Program-made: the position numbers and the translations under genes | Assembly (NCBI GenBank): GCA_030737875.1 | Contig: CM060915.1 | Location: forward strand, 355,629,863 to 355,693,862 | Origin: Allium sativum | Lineage: Eukaryota; Streptophyta; Magnoliopsida; Asparagales; Amaryllidaceae | Reading direction: 5' to 3' | Length of the DNA stretch: 64,000 bases | Shown here: piece after piece, positions 34,455 through 47,295 of the stretch | Layout: each line of letters opens with the position of its first letter | How positions within the stretch are numbered: the first letter of the stretch is position 1 | Notes under the pieces: model-generated | Seen by the model: the letters and a program-made list of their open reading frames with translations, nothing else | The model's database searches: none | Told to the model about the DNA's origin: nothing

Positions 34455-36513
34455 GGTAAACATTGAATTTTATTATTTATTTAATTTCTGATTCATGTTA
34501 GTTTTTATTTTTAATTCTTTTTCCTTCTGTTTTTCTTGTATATATAGAAAAAAATATTGATTGTTTAGATTTGGTATTATTCTTTGATGCCATAATCTTC
34601 TAAAAAAAAGTTCTTGCTATTTTCTTTTCAATTTCTTTCCTCTTTTCTTATTCCCTTTCCAATCTTTACTCTTCTTTCTTCTACTAGTCCAAAAAAAATC
34701 TTCTTAATTTTTCTACCTTCTATTTGTTTGCTCCATCTTCTTTCTACATCATCATGGTAACCTGAATCAAGATCAAACTCCCTACAACCATACAGCCTCA
34801 ATTCAATCTTCAGTTTACACAACGACCTTTCACAAACCATCACTCCAAGTTCACGCAATCAGTCACGAACCCACTACCATACCAAAGTCCCAAAGCCATC
34901 TTCTTCAAAACAAGTCTGCAATCACCATATTTAGCCTTGACATCCTCAACCTACCACAGTCCGCTCTTCACTAACTTTCAAACCATACACAGAAGCAAGT
35001 TCAACGTCTCCTGCATCGCAGTTGCTTCTACCTCATATCCACATTAGCCCAAACTGTCAGAACCATACTCCATTAATGTTTCACTACCACGCATCAGCAA
35101 ATCGCATTGATCATCACCGGTAATACCCGATGCCTTAATCGTCTCTCTAGTATCTTCAAAAAAACCACACAAACTGTAGCTGTAACTTTAGGAAATCAAC
35201 CAACTCCTTCCCGATATCAACCACAACAAACTTCACCTTCTTCTCATTACAAAATCATCCAACCGAAACCCAAAAATCGCAATACCCAGATCTTCAGTTT
35301 CACAAACCCATCACAGCCAAGATCTGAAACCCAATTCCAACTCGAAGACCTGAAACTAGAAGTGGAATATTTCTTTCCGATTTTATCTATTTTATTTGAT
35401 TTGTTTCCAAAAAAAGAAAAAGGGTGCGAGTTCAGTTTGAGCGTGAGAAAATTGGGATATTTTTCCTTTTATTGAGGGAGGGTGCGTGATTTTTTTGGAA
35501 ATCATCTGTTTCCTTTTTTTACGATTTTGCGAGGAAGTATTATATTTGTTGACTGAATCTTGGTCTCTTTTTTTTCTTTTATGCATGAATGGGCTGTTTG
35601 TTTTTAGAGTGCGTGACTTAATTTTGTAACCATAGGTTTGTAGCAAGAATTATTTTGGTTTAGTGCTCTTGTTTTGTTTGTTGGCACGATCATGTGCTAA
35701 ATTGTGGAATTTGTCTTCTGATTTTTACTCGCATTGATTTTCTTTATTTCTTTCTTGTTTTAGCTTCTTCTAATTTGTAACTTGTTTTCTTTATTCCTTT
35801 TCTTTGTTAAAAAAGGAGGAATTTCAAAATTTTGAAGACCAAAATAAATATAGTCAAGCAGGATGTTGGAGGTCAAACAACTTGCAAACAATGGAGTTTG
35901 AAGCGTGGGCATCTCTCAACTTTTCTGGAAGGATAGTTATACACTACTATAAAATTTTATAAACTCTACAGGTTCTGCAGCTGCTTAAAAAATATAGAAA
36001 TTGCTTATAAAGATTTCCTGTAGGTGCCAAAACTTGCTTGTAAAAAATTTATTTCTACTATTTATTATTCTGTGGTTGTTCTGTGACTAAAATTTCTGAA
36101 TCTTCTTGTTAGGAATTAATTTCCATAACTTAAATCATCACTCTCATTGTCTTTCAACTTTAAAAATTCATTAAACGTTGATTCTAGGAAAATACGAGCT
36201 CATATAGAATAATATAATTGAAAAGTGGTGTTTTATGAAGTTGATTGTCTCATATAATTGGATCGCGGATATATAGTAGTTCAATTTATTGAACTATTAA
36301 CAAATGAGGTTGCATACTACCCGTAAAACATTGGTCGTATCCCTTTGTATTTATACTATACGTGAACGGCCATAAGACCCTCTTCCCCCTTCTAATTGAG
36401 TCATTTAACTAATAGAGCACAACTTAATATTTTATACTATTTTGAAGTAAGAATATTTTTTGTCTTGTCTTGGTTTGATTAAAATGTTTAATTAAAAAAA
36501 ATCCTTAAGAGTA
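34455..36513 (+). other. D leader region, no clear gene
   Basis: About 2 kb of pyrimidine-rich then CA-rich sequence. A 122-residue frame at 35107-35475 (QPTPSRYQPQQTSPSSHYK...) has no recognisable domain and is probably incidental. The section 34740-35380 has unusual CA-rich composition for this window and could be captured host sequence. Confidence 0.45.
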
Positions 36514-37737
36514 TTGTGTGATAATAACCTGAGTAGACGTTCTCTTGAAGAGTATGAGTATGAATTACAACTCATAAGGAAAAAAATTCTGAAATTTCGT
36601 GAGCTCAATGCCAACAATTTTCAAAATTTTCCAACTGACCAACATTTTCAAAATCATAGAAATGATCGAAATTGCGATTTTATTTCAAATTTCAATAATT
36701 TCGATTATGGGCCACATCCACATCAAAATATCTTTGAATCCCAATATAACTTTGATCAACATCAATATGGGGTTGTAAACTAAAATTTTCAAAGTTATAG
36801 CCCATGTCAACATCTTGAAAATAACCAAAATTGCAATTTTCTCTCGAATTTCAACAATTTTGGTTATGACCATAAATTTTAGAATCAAAATGATTTCCAA
36901 TATCATTATCATTTTTCTGAAAATTCAAACAACCACTACATTGGAAATAATTTTGATTGTGAAATTGATGTGGACTACAATTTTGAGAATCAAGAAATCC
37001 AAAACGAGAGCTCTCAAATCAACGATTCTGGAGAATACCATCTTAATATTATTAGAGAGAGGGTAGAAAGGCGAGATAGATAGCTTGATGAACTTCTTTG
37101 TTTAATGACTTCTTTTAAAGAATAGCGCAAGCAACAAAATCAAACGGCCATTGAATCAGAAAATAATCCAGTTTTTACTAACAGTGAAAATTTTCAAATA
37201 ACAACTTTGGAAATTGAGAATAACGATCTAAATGAAGTTGTTCAAAATTCAATAACTGATTTGGACTTCGATTCTTTTCAAGTAAAAGATTTAAGCTCAG
37301 ATTTTGATCTTTCTCTTTCAGGCTATGAGAAACTTGAAATTTTAGAAATTGAACAGAATAAAAATGTTGAATTTTTCGAAAACTCAAAATTGGAGAAGGA
37401 TTATAATGAACATGAGTTTTTTGGGTTGTATGAGGAAGAAGTAGATTCAAGTCATGAGTTCGAAAATTTTAACTTTGAGAAAACTTCCAACGAACTTGAA
37501 ATTGCCAGTGTCGGAAATATGTTGTCCAATAATGAAATTGAGAATTGTGATCACATACACTTGAACAACAACACTCAGAATTTAAATTTCACGATTGCAA
37601 TTGAGTTTACATACGATCATGAATTTTTAGACAATTACAGCGATAAATTTGTGGAACACGTGAATCACCTTGGAAACATTATTTCTATAGGAAAACTTCG
37701 GGTTAGGATGACACTAGAAATTTTTCTACTGGACTAA
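36514..37737 (+). pseudogene. D unknown Asn/Phe/Glu-rich ORF, decayed
   Basis: One reading frame of about 407 codons, broken by only about four stops (near 36781, 36880, 37081 and 37123), is the only coding signal in D. The start shows a short charged helix (RRSLEEYEYELQLIRKKIL). The middle has two similar repeats (NCDFISNFNNFDYG and NCNFLSNFNNFGYD) rich in Asn, Phe, His and Gln. The C-terminal half is rich in Glu, Asn and Leu (FDSFQVKDLSSDFDLSLSG). There is no zinc knuckle, protease or RT motif. It may be an unrecognised Gag-like or accessory protein. I do not know its function. The true start codon is unclear because no ATG is seen at the frame's beginning. Confidence 0.5.
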
Positions 37738-39284
37738 AAATCTAGGTATAAAGACGAGATGGTTTTCAAAAACGCTTATTAGAAAACATGCCTAGACATA
37801 GTGGGAATGGGATTCATCGGGCTAGAACGAAGTGTGGGGGAAAATGTTGGTGGAATTCTTTGCATCGCAAACACATATATCATTGTACGTATGATCCATT
37901 CTTACATATAGTTAGACTGAATTTCATTCCACAAATAATTTTACATCTTATCCATCTTTGGGAGCTATCTTTCACATTTAGAAAACGTGTTTACAGTGTG
38001 GACACTATTTAGTTCTAGTGTTGAGGGAGTCTGCATTGCATCATTTTTATTTTTATTTATTTCAATTTCATGTCGTTAGATAGGACCATCGTACATTTTA
38101 GATCGTAGTTGCATACCATATTTTTTTTGAAATACGACTCATTTAGATTGATACAACAAAATAAGTTAACAATTGTTAATCAGTTGATAGAATTTTTTTC
38201 TCTTAACTAAGATCGAATAAGTAATATAATGAAAAGTTGAATTTTGAGGGATAATGGTGTAACCGGTACATAGTGAGATTCGTAGGTGATGACCATGAGG
38301 TCTATTATAAATTATAGTCTTTGTTTAATGAGTGGAGGACTTATAATACTTATATTGGCTTTTTGAGTCTTTAAAACTAAGTTGTGTTAAGCTAAATTCT
38401 CGTAACTCTCTCTTGTTCTTATATTTTCAATAATAATAATAATAGTAATCCAAGGGTATCCAGCATTGGTTTTAAATCTAGTGTTGATGCGCGAACCCGC
38501 CAAGCTCTATCCGATATGTTAATGACAAAGTCAGCGTCGGTACATCTTGGTTTCATTTTATGAGTTGGACACCGAAGGATTACCGACTTCTTATTGACAA
38601 AGTCAGCGTCGGCCTGCACAATCTGCCAAGCTCTTTCCCAACTCTCCGTCGGTCTGCAAGGTAGTGAATGGGTGGTATACCTTGGTCATTTAAGTTAGGT
38701 GTATGTAATTAATCATAAATTTTAATTTTTATAGAGATGGAGAATAAGCTATGATGCCCAAACATTTCTTGACCTTATTGATTTGACTAGTCATACACAA
38801 AAAATTTAGAATACCACTTTGCGAATTGTGACAAACAAACTAAGAATTTATTTCATGGCTGCACTATGTTATCGACCGAGCCAACTGGCCAAACTATAGT
38901 TTAACATTGAAAACTTGAATTATATTGAAAATTTGTGACAAATTGAGGTATCTAAAATAAAATCAACTGATTAGAAATTGTTAACATAATTTGTTGTACC
39001 ACTTTCCTGAAATAAGTCATGTTTTCATTTTTGTTTTCAATTGCATAAGTCCTCTGCATTCATGCGGTTACATTAGAGCCATAACATACTGCATTTGGAT
39101 TTTTTGGGTAGTATCCATTGAAAACCCTTACAAGACACCACTCGTCCTACTAAGGACACCTAGAGGTTTAACGACTTGTTACATACGCTCATTGCAATCG
39201 TGTTTCCTACGAAAGTGTGACTATCTAGTTAGTTTTTAATTTTTGTTTTACTCAAGGACAAGTAAAAGATAAGTATGGGGTATT
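37738..39284 (+). other. D 3' region, no gene
   Basis: Noncoding. GACAAAGTCAGCGTCGG occurs twice (about 38525 and 38597) together with two partial CCAAGCTCT copies, a short direct duplication. The last 25 bases (AAAAGATAAGTATGGGG near 39264-39280) are the likely polypurine tract. Confidence 0.55.
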
Positions 39285-40219
39285 CAATTAACATGAAAAT
39301 GTGTTTATTTTTTGCTCTTATATCTTATCTTTTGTTTATAAATAAATATTATTTGGGTATTATTTTGTTGTTTTTACAGATGTGTTGTTCAAACCTCATT
39401 CAGCCTTAAAAGTGAAGAATTGATGCCATATACATGAAGATTGCATAAGAAGCTGTCGTTGGAGGCTAGTTGTGTTCACATTGGTCACCTTGCAAGTAGA
39501 TTGGTAGAAAAGATCTTAGGGAATCAATCGAATGGACACATGTCAAACAAGCATAAGAGGAGGATCGTAGCATAATCTTTGATGAGAAGGCCCATTTATA
39601 TGATTAGGGTTTTACAACTCAGCTATAAATACACATGTATATCCATTGTAAAATAGATACTTTTCTGCTGTAATTTTTCTGTCATTAATCTAGTTTAGTC
39701 TTCTTTTCTCTTTTTCTACATTTTTATTTTCTTAGCAATTAGTGATGTCTACACTATTAGATTTGGTAGAGCACTATTTGTCTTTTGCACTTATTTTCAT
39801 TAGTGATTGACCGTTTGATTAGATTCAGCGGTAATCCTAATTTTATTTCTTATTTGTTATTTATTTTTTGCAATTTTAATTTCTGTTTCTTTTATTGCTT
39901 TCCTAGGTCATATTGGATTGAATATAGATTTGATTAGATTCCGATCTGATTCAATTCAATAATAGTTTTATTTGCTTTCCAATTGATAATTGTGATTTGA
40001 TCGTCGGTTCAATTAGGTTTATTCTGAATCAAATTGCAGTTTTAATATATTTTTGTTTTCAAAATCAACCTCCAAGTTTTGTCTAACTCGCCCAAGAAAT
40101 ATATAAATAATAAAACTTAAAATTCCTCCCTGTGTTTGACTTGCATATTACACGATCTGTGCGCTTGCAATTATTATTACAAAACTCGCGCTTTTCTAGT
40201 TCTTAGAAAGCGTCGATCA
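39285..40219 (+). mobile_element. D 3' LTR
   Basis: Matches the 5' LTR throughout (935 bp). The first two bases, TG in the other copy, read CA. It ends CGTCGATCA before the ATTAG duplication. Confidence 0.87.
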
Positions 40220-40224
40220 ATTAG

Positions 40225-40372
40225 CAATAGGGACCTGTTCCACAGTACGGAGATACTATTGGTACCATTCTGGAAAATATCGGGGTCTTTCCTTGTTTCC
40301 CTGTTCCGAAGGATTATTAGCCGTCCTACTAACTGAAAAAGAAAAAGAAAAATCCTTCAGCGGATACTCCTG
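40225..40372 (-). pseudogene. gag: E gag, N-terminal part (right of D)
   Basis: Minus strand reads SRTANNPSEQGNKERPRYFP, then EWYQ, a stop, and LRTVEQVPIAN, and continues in frame beyond D at 33510. A pyrimidine run ending CTTTTTCAG stands directly before the presumed start, as in B. The start ATG itself is lost. Confidence 0.65.
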
Positions 40373-40539
40373 AGATAGTATTTTAAGCTGAAAAGGGAAT
40401 AAAACGATAAAGTTGCCTAGTACAATTGTGTATGCTTATTGGGAGTAAATATATATATATATAATATAGTTTTAAAACCTCTTTCAAAATACAAATACGT
40501 CTCTCGTACGTATAATTTTCCTATAATCGGGTAACCTAG
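40373..40539 (-). other. E leader
   Basis: Short noncoding leader between primer site and gag, with a (TA)n run at about 40450-40468. Confidence 0.55.
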
Positions 40540-40551
40540 GCTCTAATATCA
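40540..40551 (-). other. E primer binding site, mutated
   Basis: On the minus strand TGATATTAGAGC follows the LTR. It is TGGTATCAGAGC with two G/C to A/T changes, as expected from methyl-cytosine decay. Confidence 0.8.
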
Positions 40552-40553
40552 AA

Positions 40554-42332
40554 TGTAACAATCCGCCCAGAGTGGACCTAAATTTCGACCCAGAAAAGGC
40601 CCATCGAAATTTAGAGACATTCTAAATGGATCGTTGGTTCCTGTAAAGAATTACATTTGTATAGAATAACAGATAAACGTAGTGTTATGGAATCTCACAT
40701 AGTGGAAAGAAAAAATATAATACCAAAATAATGTACCATTTCATAAATAGCCACATAACTCGAATACCAATTGTTAAGATATAATCATCCAATCAGTACA
40801 TCATTATGGTTCATAATCTAGTGTTTTCATAAGAAAAACAACAATGATAATTAATAATAGCATAATATCTCCATCGCCTTCGTCAGGCTCCATCTTTATT
40901 TCCTTTATTGAATAGCTACCTCACCAACTGGCATGTGAGATATGTTAAGGAGCGGGGTCAGAACATATATATAGATAGACCTTTATTTATCTAACTTACC
41001 CTTTCTTATATTGTACATAAAAACATAGATATTTGATTTGTTTCAAATCTGAATACGTTCTATTTATCCATTCAGAATGGATATCCAAACCTATTAAAAT
41101 AATAAAACTAAATCAAATCCGAACCTTTTTACATTACAATCATTTTTAAATAAAAAGGATAAATCAAAATAAGTAAATCACCCAAAATATTCTTTATCCA
41201 CAACTCAGACAAATTCACAAGCCCAATATCAATTGACAATTCTTGCGAAATATCTATAAAAACAGGCGATTTGGGGTTTTACAATTTGATATTATTGCTA
41301 ATCCAAATCACCCTAGGCATACTAAATCATATAAAAATATACAAATGTAGAATATGCCTAAACAATTACTATTTCCACTCATAGTGATTTGACTGTATGG
41401 AAATGTCGTAGATTTGACGATGTTTATCTGTTTGATGCGAACTCCAATCCCTAGAAATATACACATATATAAGAATTGAATAGTTAGAATTCTTATATAT
41501 ATAAAAATCTTGTGATTCCAGATCTACATCTTATTCAAATCTATAAGAAAAAAAATTAGAAATATGAAATAGATTCAAGAGAGAAAGAAGAAAACCTATT
41601 ATGAATTTCTCTGGAATCATTGGAAGAATGGAGGCAGAATTAGAGAGGGAGGCTAGGCTTAGGTCTGGAGTCTAGGGTGTTATTTATTGATGTGTGTTTA
41701 AATAAGAACCGTAGGATTATTAAGATTTAATCCTAGCTATTCAAATTTATAAATTAACAAAACTCGACCTGAACCAAGCTTTACTTGGCGCGGGAAGTGC
41801 CAGGAAGTCGACCACTCCCCTAGAAGGGCGGTCGGCCGATGGTCGACTCCCATCTAGGGGGAAGTCTACTCCTTGGTCGTAGTTTTTTTCCAGTAAACGT
41901 ATGTGGGGCTGGAAAGATTTTTATTATATAACATTAATCAATTCTATTTATTTCTTTCCATTTAAACGTCATTCTTGTCCCCTGCTGCATACTTACATAT
42001 ACACACAAATTCAAATTTGATGGAATACTCCAATCATTCATTTATTGGCCATATATTATTCCATATATTAATATTATTATTTGAATTCAAACTGTGTTAT
42101 ATATTTATATATATATATATATAACGCACAATTTCTTTTAAATGTAATTCTTCCACACGGGCTTGGATTTTGACATGTTATATTAGAAAATTGATCAGAA
42201 TTTTGTCACGAATACAACCACGGTGTTTTCGTGGTCTAATTCCTGGTGCTACAAAATTCCATTTTTTAGCCCGTTGACCTTTTATTACTTTTTTATTAAT
42301 CGTTTTTTGGTATGATTTTACGGGGTATTATA
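40554..42332 (-). mobile_element. 5' LTR of element E
   Basis: The left edge TGTAACAATCCGCCC matches the E 3' LTR at 26271. The right edge CGGGGTATTATA is the complement of a decayed TGTAATACCCCG LTR start. The copy lacks about 1.46 kb present in the 3' copy, with the junction near 40966. It holds GTCGACC-type sites at 41816-41850. No 5-bp duplication matches between 26266-26270 and 42333-42337. Confidence 0.68.
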
Positions 42333-43565
42333 TATCGTTCCAGCCAACCTTTCCTCCACCATCCCCATTTCCAGCAAAACCCAAAACCCTCCTCCATTCC
42401 CAAGCTCCAATTCAAGCAACCCCAGCTCCTTTTCGTCCCTTATCACCACCAAAATCATCCCAATGCAGAACTCTACCCCATTATACTCCAAATCTGCAAT
42501 TTCTTTTGTCTATTTCTCCGTTCCCTCCATGGCTCCTCCTCGAAACGTCTTCGCTCAACACCCCAATCTCGCACCTTAGGATGTCGCATGACTAGACCGC
42601 AATGTGGAGAAGATTCAACATTATTGGCTACGACCAATTATGATTTCCGTTATGGTCATCGGTGAAGTTCGCTGATTTCACCGCTTTTTGTTTAGAGGAG
42701 TTCTTCATCGCCGCAGGCCATTCACCGATCTTGCACTTCGATACCTTTGAGTGCGATTTGTATCTGCGCAACATCCATCAATTTGATGCCCAAATGGATG
42801 CTACCATCGATGATGAGTCTTGCGTTATCTAGTCTGAGGTCATGGGCACTCACATTGAGTTCTCTGACGGTGATTTAGCAGAGATTATGGGCATCTTGGC
42901 GGTCGGAGCCGAGCTGGATGCCATCAAGATGGATGACCCTCAGATTCTTGAGCGTATCTTCGTTAGATCCCCAGGAACCTGAATCACCGCAAATCTGCGG
43001 CTTATTGCTCATCTAGTTGTGCGCATCATTCAGCATAGTGTCATCCCAAAAACGCAAAGCTTGGAGCAGGTTGATCCTTCAGTGCTCCGCACCATTTATG
43101 CCATTTTAGGCGGTATTGTCGTCAATAGGGCAACCTGCTTAAGATCCATCTTCATGAGCCTTTGATCGGCACCTCGAGGAGCCACTTTCCTTGTAGTCAT
43201 CTTCTCACCTATGTCTTCTGAGACTTCCAGGTGAGGCTTGCTGAGGAGACGTAGGTGAAGAATTCACCTACCACCATTAGCTACGCCACTCTCCGTAAGA
43301 TGGGCATTTAGTTATCTGATGCTCCTGTTCCCGCACCTCCCACTCTTGTTCAGCAGCCGCCATCGCAGCAGCCTCAGCAGCCCAACCAGGAGATCCCGGA
43401 GCTTGTCGTTCTCCATAATATCCATGATGAGCTTCGAGTAGTCTGTAGGGAGAAGAGTTGGCAGGCACACAAGATTGGTTGCACCTCAGTTATGCTACGT
43501 TCCTAGTGTGGACATCGTAATGCATCGAGTTCCAACCATGGGGCTCGACCATCTCGTAGCGCTTA
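42333..43565 (+). pseudogene. Plant retroelement ORF remnant ('putative plant transposon protein' type)
   Basis: After a proline/glutamine-rich leader (frame at 42312-42665), one frame interrupted by stops reads FFIAAGHSPILHFDTFECDL, EFSDGDLAEIMGI, DDPQILERIF, ITANLRLIAHLVVRIIQ and DPSVLRTIYAILGG, later shifting to TTISYATLRKMG and a PPTLVQQPPSQQPQQP tail. The order of motifs is like the plant-specific domain often labelled 'putative plant transposon protein' in Athila-like and non-autonomous elements. Its molecular role is unknown. It is the only coding trace left in A and is not intact. Confidence 0.5.
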
Positions 43566-44993
43566 GTTGATTTTAGCATGTATCTAGGTATTTTGTATTG
43601 CGTGCTTCCCTTTCTAGCATTTTTATCTTTGTTGTTGTTGTTGTTGGTTGTAACCGTCAGTGTTGTTCAAATCGCACTACTTCTTTTTTATGAGATTTCT
43701 ACACGTGGAAATATTTATGTCATTTACGCATGCCTATTTGAATGAAATCTCCTTGTCTTATCTAAATAACAGTTGTTATGCAGTTGGAAAAAATAAAATT
43801 CTGTGTTGGATAAATTTTAGCGAAAGACAGGTTTTGCGTTGTTTTCCTCACGAGTATAATTAATCACTTGTTCCTTATTAAGCTAAAATTTATTGCGTTC
43901 ATTTGTTTTCGATTTCAGCTTTCACATTTTTGCGCGATTGACTTCCTTTCCAACCACATGTGACTTGAATCATTTAAGTTTCCATAAAATACATTTTTGA
44001 AACTTTTTGCAAACGTTGTTTGACAAAAAAGATTTTACATTTTTACTAGTTTACTTTCTTTTATTTAGGTCTGCGTGAAAACATGGATTTTAGTACGGCA
44101 GTTTGCCCATGTTTAAACGTCTGTTTTGCATTAAAATAGAATGGTTTGAATAACGCAAAGCACACGCTATCAAAATTTTAGTTTTCTTGTAGATCTTATA
44201 TGAGAAGTGAAACAGTGTTGAAAAGAAATTTCAAATTTGATGAAAAGAGTTTTAATGCATAAATTTATTTTTGAGAAAAAATTCAATTTTTGGTCAAATA
44301 AAAGGCGTGAGAAGATTTTTGGATGGTTTTGTGGTCGTTTTAGTGGTGCCGTAGGGCCGACGATGCGATAAAAACGTTAATGAGAACAAGTAAATGTTGT
44401 TTTAGCCTTGGAAACGTTGTTTTCATACCCTGTCAACGATGCGCGCGAGTTGTCGACTAACTCATTTTACGTTTTCGAACTTGTTTTAAGCCTCCTTTAC
44501 AGTCTACAGATGGAAATTTTTGGAGTATTTTGGGAAACTGAGGTCAACTTTCCATTGTAGGACAAGAAATGGAACATTTATAAGCGAAGGGAGCGTTAAA
44601 ATTCTTCGCTTTGGTTTCCTTTTTTAGGTTTAGGAGAAATTTGATAGCGTTGGCGTTTTGGATGGTAGGAATTGGATCCGAAATTGGTTGCTTCACATTT
44701 CTATTCGTAGTTGTGTGAGGGTTATGGATGAAAAAGGATTTTCAAAATTTGCATGCATATAGAAATGACATTATATTTAGAATGTTTTGCATCATGTTTT
44801 CAAAAGTGTTTAAAAATTTCAATGCATACATATAGGAGGATCCGATTTAGAATCACTGTGCATACATGTTTTGTGGCTGAAATGCATTATGTACACTATG
44901 CACATGCGCACTTGAATGCAAAGTGGATGTACAATAATTGTTTATGTAGGATGGTATTAGTAAGTGTCAGAATTTAAGGACGAAAGTCTTTTT
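43566..44993 (+). other. A internal region, 3' part, no gene
   Basis: AT-rich, ending with ATGCATA-type motifs and GACGAAAGTCTTTTTAAGG, the layout also seen before the polypurine tract in B. Open frames at 43660-43863 and 44753-44977 are short and unconvincing. Confidence 0.5.
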
Positions 44994-45006
44994 AAGGTGG
45001 GAAGAA
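44994..45006 (+). other. A polypurine tract
   Basis: AAGGTGGGAAGAA directly before TGTAAC of the 3' LTR, the plus-strand primer. Confidence 0.85.
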
Positions 45007-45345
45007 TGTAACAACCCGAAATTTTGAAAATAAATAAATTAGTTACTTAATTATATTTCAAAATTATGAATTTTTGCAAACGATGGAATTTGACCATGAT
45101 ACTTTAACCGTTGCGTTCGTCTTGGAATTCTGGTCAACTATCATGTTTGGAGTTTCACGAACGGAGTCTGTATGAAAAAGTTACGGATGAAATACGATAA
45201 ACAAAGGGAAATAGAAAAATCAAAATATACAAATATTATATATCATATTTAAACCACCTTCACTGGGCAATAAATGACCCAGATGGTCAACCCTAGCGGT
45301 CGACCTCCTGGGCGTTACATCGCCCAGTGACGGCTATGTTAAGTG

Positions 45346-45388
<43 letters not shown>

Positions 45389-47295
45389 AAATAAATGGAC
45401 GGATGTTTGTTAAATTAAATCTAATGGCCCGAGGCCTTTCTAACACCTATAAATAAAAGAGTTAGGCCCCTATTCTTTTCCACCTATTTTGAGAGCACCA
45501 GCGGAGCTCTATCATTTTCTTTTCTCTCCAAACAAATTTTAAAACAAAAATATGTTTATATACAATCAATCAAACCTAAACCATATAGATTTGAAAGGGA
45601 CAATCAGATTCAAGTGAAAAATAATATCCCTTATTTTCTTGCAAATCTACAAATCTAAAAGTATCCCATTTTTAGAATAACTATGGATCTGTAAGAATTT
45701 GTCAATTATAAGCCTAAAAGATTATTCAGATTTTAGATTTGGATGCTATCAGGTGAGTGGGAAATTTATATATAAAGTATACAATAATATGATTACATTG
45801 TTTATATTCAATCTGAAATATATGCCTATATGTTCAGCATATCTATTATAGTTTTTGTCAGATTTGAAAGAATAAATTGTGGTTTGGATAATATTATTAT
45901 TTTATAGGCCTATTTAATTGTCCATACTATTGCCTACAATTATGTTTAAATAATTTTGGTTATTGCAAACACCATAGATCTACAAATCAGTCCTATAAAA
46001 CACTGTTAATAGGTAGTTTTATACCAGATCTGTAGTATCGGTGTCAAACGGTAATTTTTGTAATTCTGGTTAAAAAGATAAAGGTCGGTTTGTGTCCAAT
46101 TTTGTTTGGGATTTTAACTTAGTTATTGTAAATATGTCTTTTTTCTCTTTTCCAATAAAAAGACATTATTTAAGATCAATAAGAAATATATTTAAAACAA
46201 AAAGGAAAAGGTTGTGTAAATTCATGTATAAATACAGACATATGTGTGTGTGTGTGTGTATTTGCACGTAGTTTACATCAACTATTCCAAAGATATGTAT
46301 TATATATGATTTGAAATATGTTTATTCCTCTTCTAAATATTTAGGCATAATTTACAATAATTACAGTTGACAGCCTTTTTGTAAGATTTAGAATCTTGTT
46401 GCAAAATTGAACACAAAAAGGGAATGTTTGGTTGGTAGCTTAAAACAAAACATTTAATTTAATAACAATAATAGTAAAAGAGTAATTACTACGTTAACTG
46501 CGCAAAAATATAAATATATACACATTATGCATCGAAATCTACGTAAATAATGAAATATATGTTATAATAAATGTTTGTGTATTTGAATAGTTTCCATTTT
46601 ATGAAATTATACATGTTAATGTAATCATTATTCAATGGAAATATATATTATGACTGTTGTAGTCATTAATGTTATTGAATTGCTATAAAGAAGGTCATAA
46701 GGAATAATAACTATTGTAACCATTGTTGCTTTGGAGAAAAGAAATTAAATTAGGTAAGTTAGGCCTAAATGGTTACAATTTGAAAACAATGACGAATTGT
46801 AACACCAATCAAGTAGGTAAATATTTCTTATAGCATAATATATATATATATATATATAGAAAGTAGATCAAACCAAAGTAAAATTTGAATTGGTTAAGAA
46901 GTTACAACAATTAGATTAGAATAAAAAGGGACTGATATAATAATGATATTTCATTGTTAATTAATGTCTTAGAAAATTATGACCATTAGTTTCAAAAGTG
47001 ACATTAATTATAATCAATGGAAATAAATGGCATTTAAGGGGTTAATTAACGCCTCAGGAAAATATGATCGTTATGGTCATAAATGGCAATAACCCTAGAA
47101 GCAAATGAATTAAAAAGGGATTTATAGGTATTGATTGTCGTTTTGAATACTAAGTCCAATAAGGAAGCAAGTAAATAAATATCCTAGGATAGGAAGGATA
47201 TAACTTTTCTTATTTTATACTAGTTAATCTAGAACTAATAATAGAAAACTAGAATTAGACTTGGTAGGTTAATGATGCGAGGTCAGTTGCCTTAT
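45007..47295 (+). mobile_element. 3' LTR of element A, first part
   Basis: Copy of 6223 onward: TGTAACAACCCGAAATTTT, a TATAAAT at 45449, and the same order of blocks. A (TG)n run at 45350-45380 is specific to this copy. The LTR is cut at 47295 inside the stem-loop by element C. Confidence 0.87.
47274..47295 (+). other. A 3' LTR stem-loop, left arm (split by C)
   Basis: GATGCGAGGTCAGTTGCC matches 8519 onward. The right arm lies at 54400-54457, so C inserted between the two strands of the predicted stem. Confidence 0.75.

Noticed and set aside
26266..42337. A target-site duplication for element E
   Set aside because: The flanks GGAAC and TATCG do not match, and one LTR end is missing, so no duplication can be claimed.
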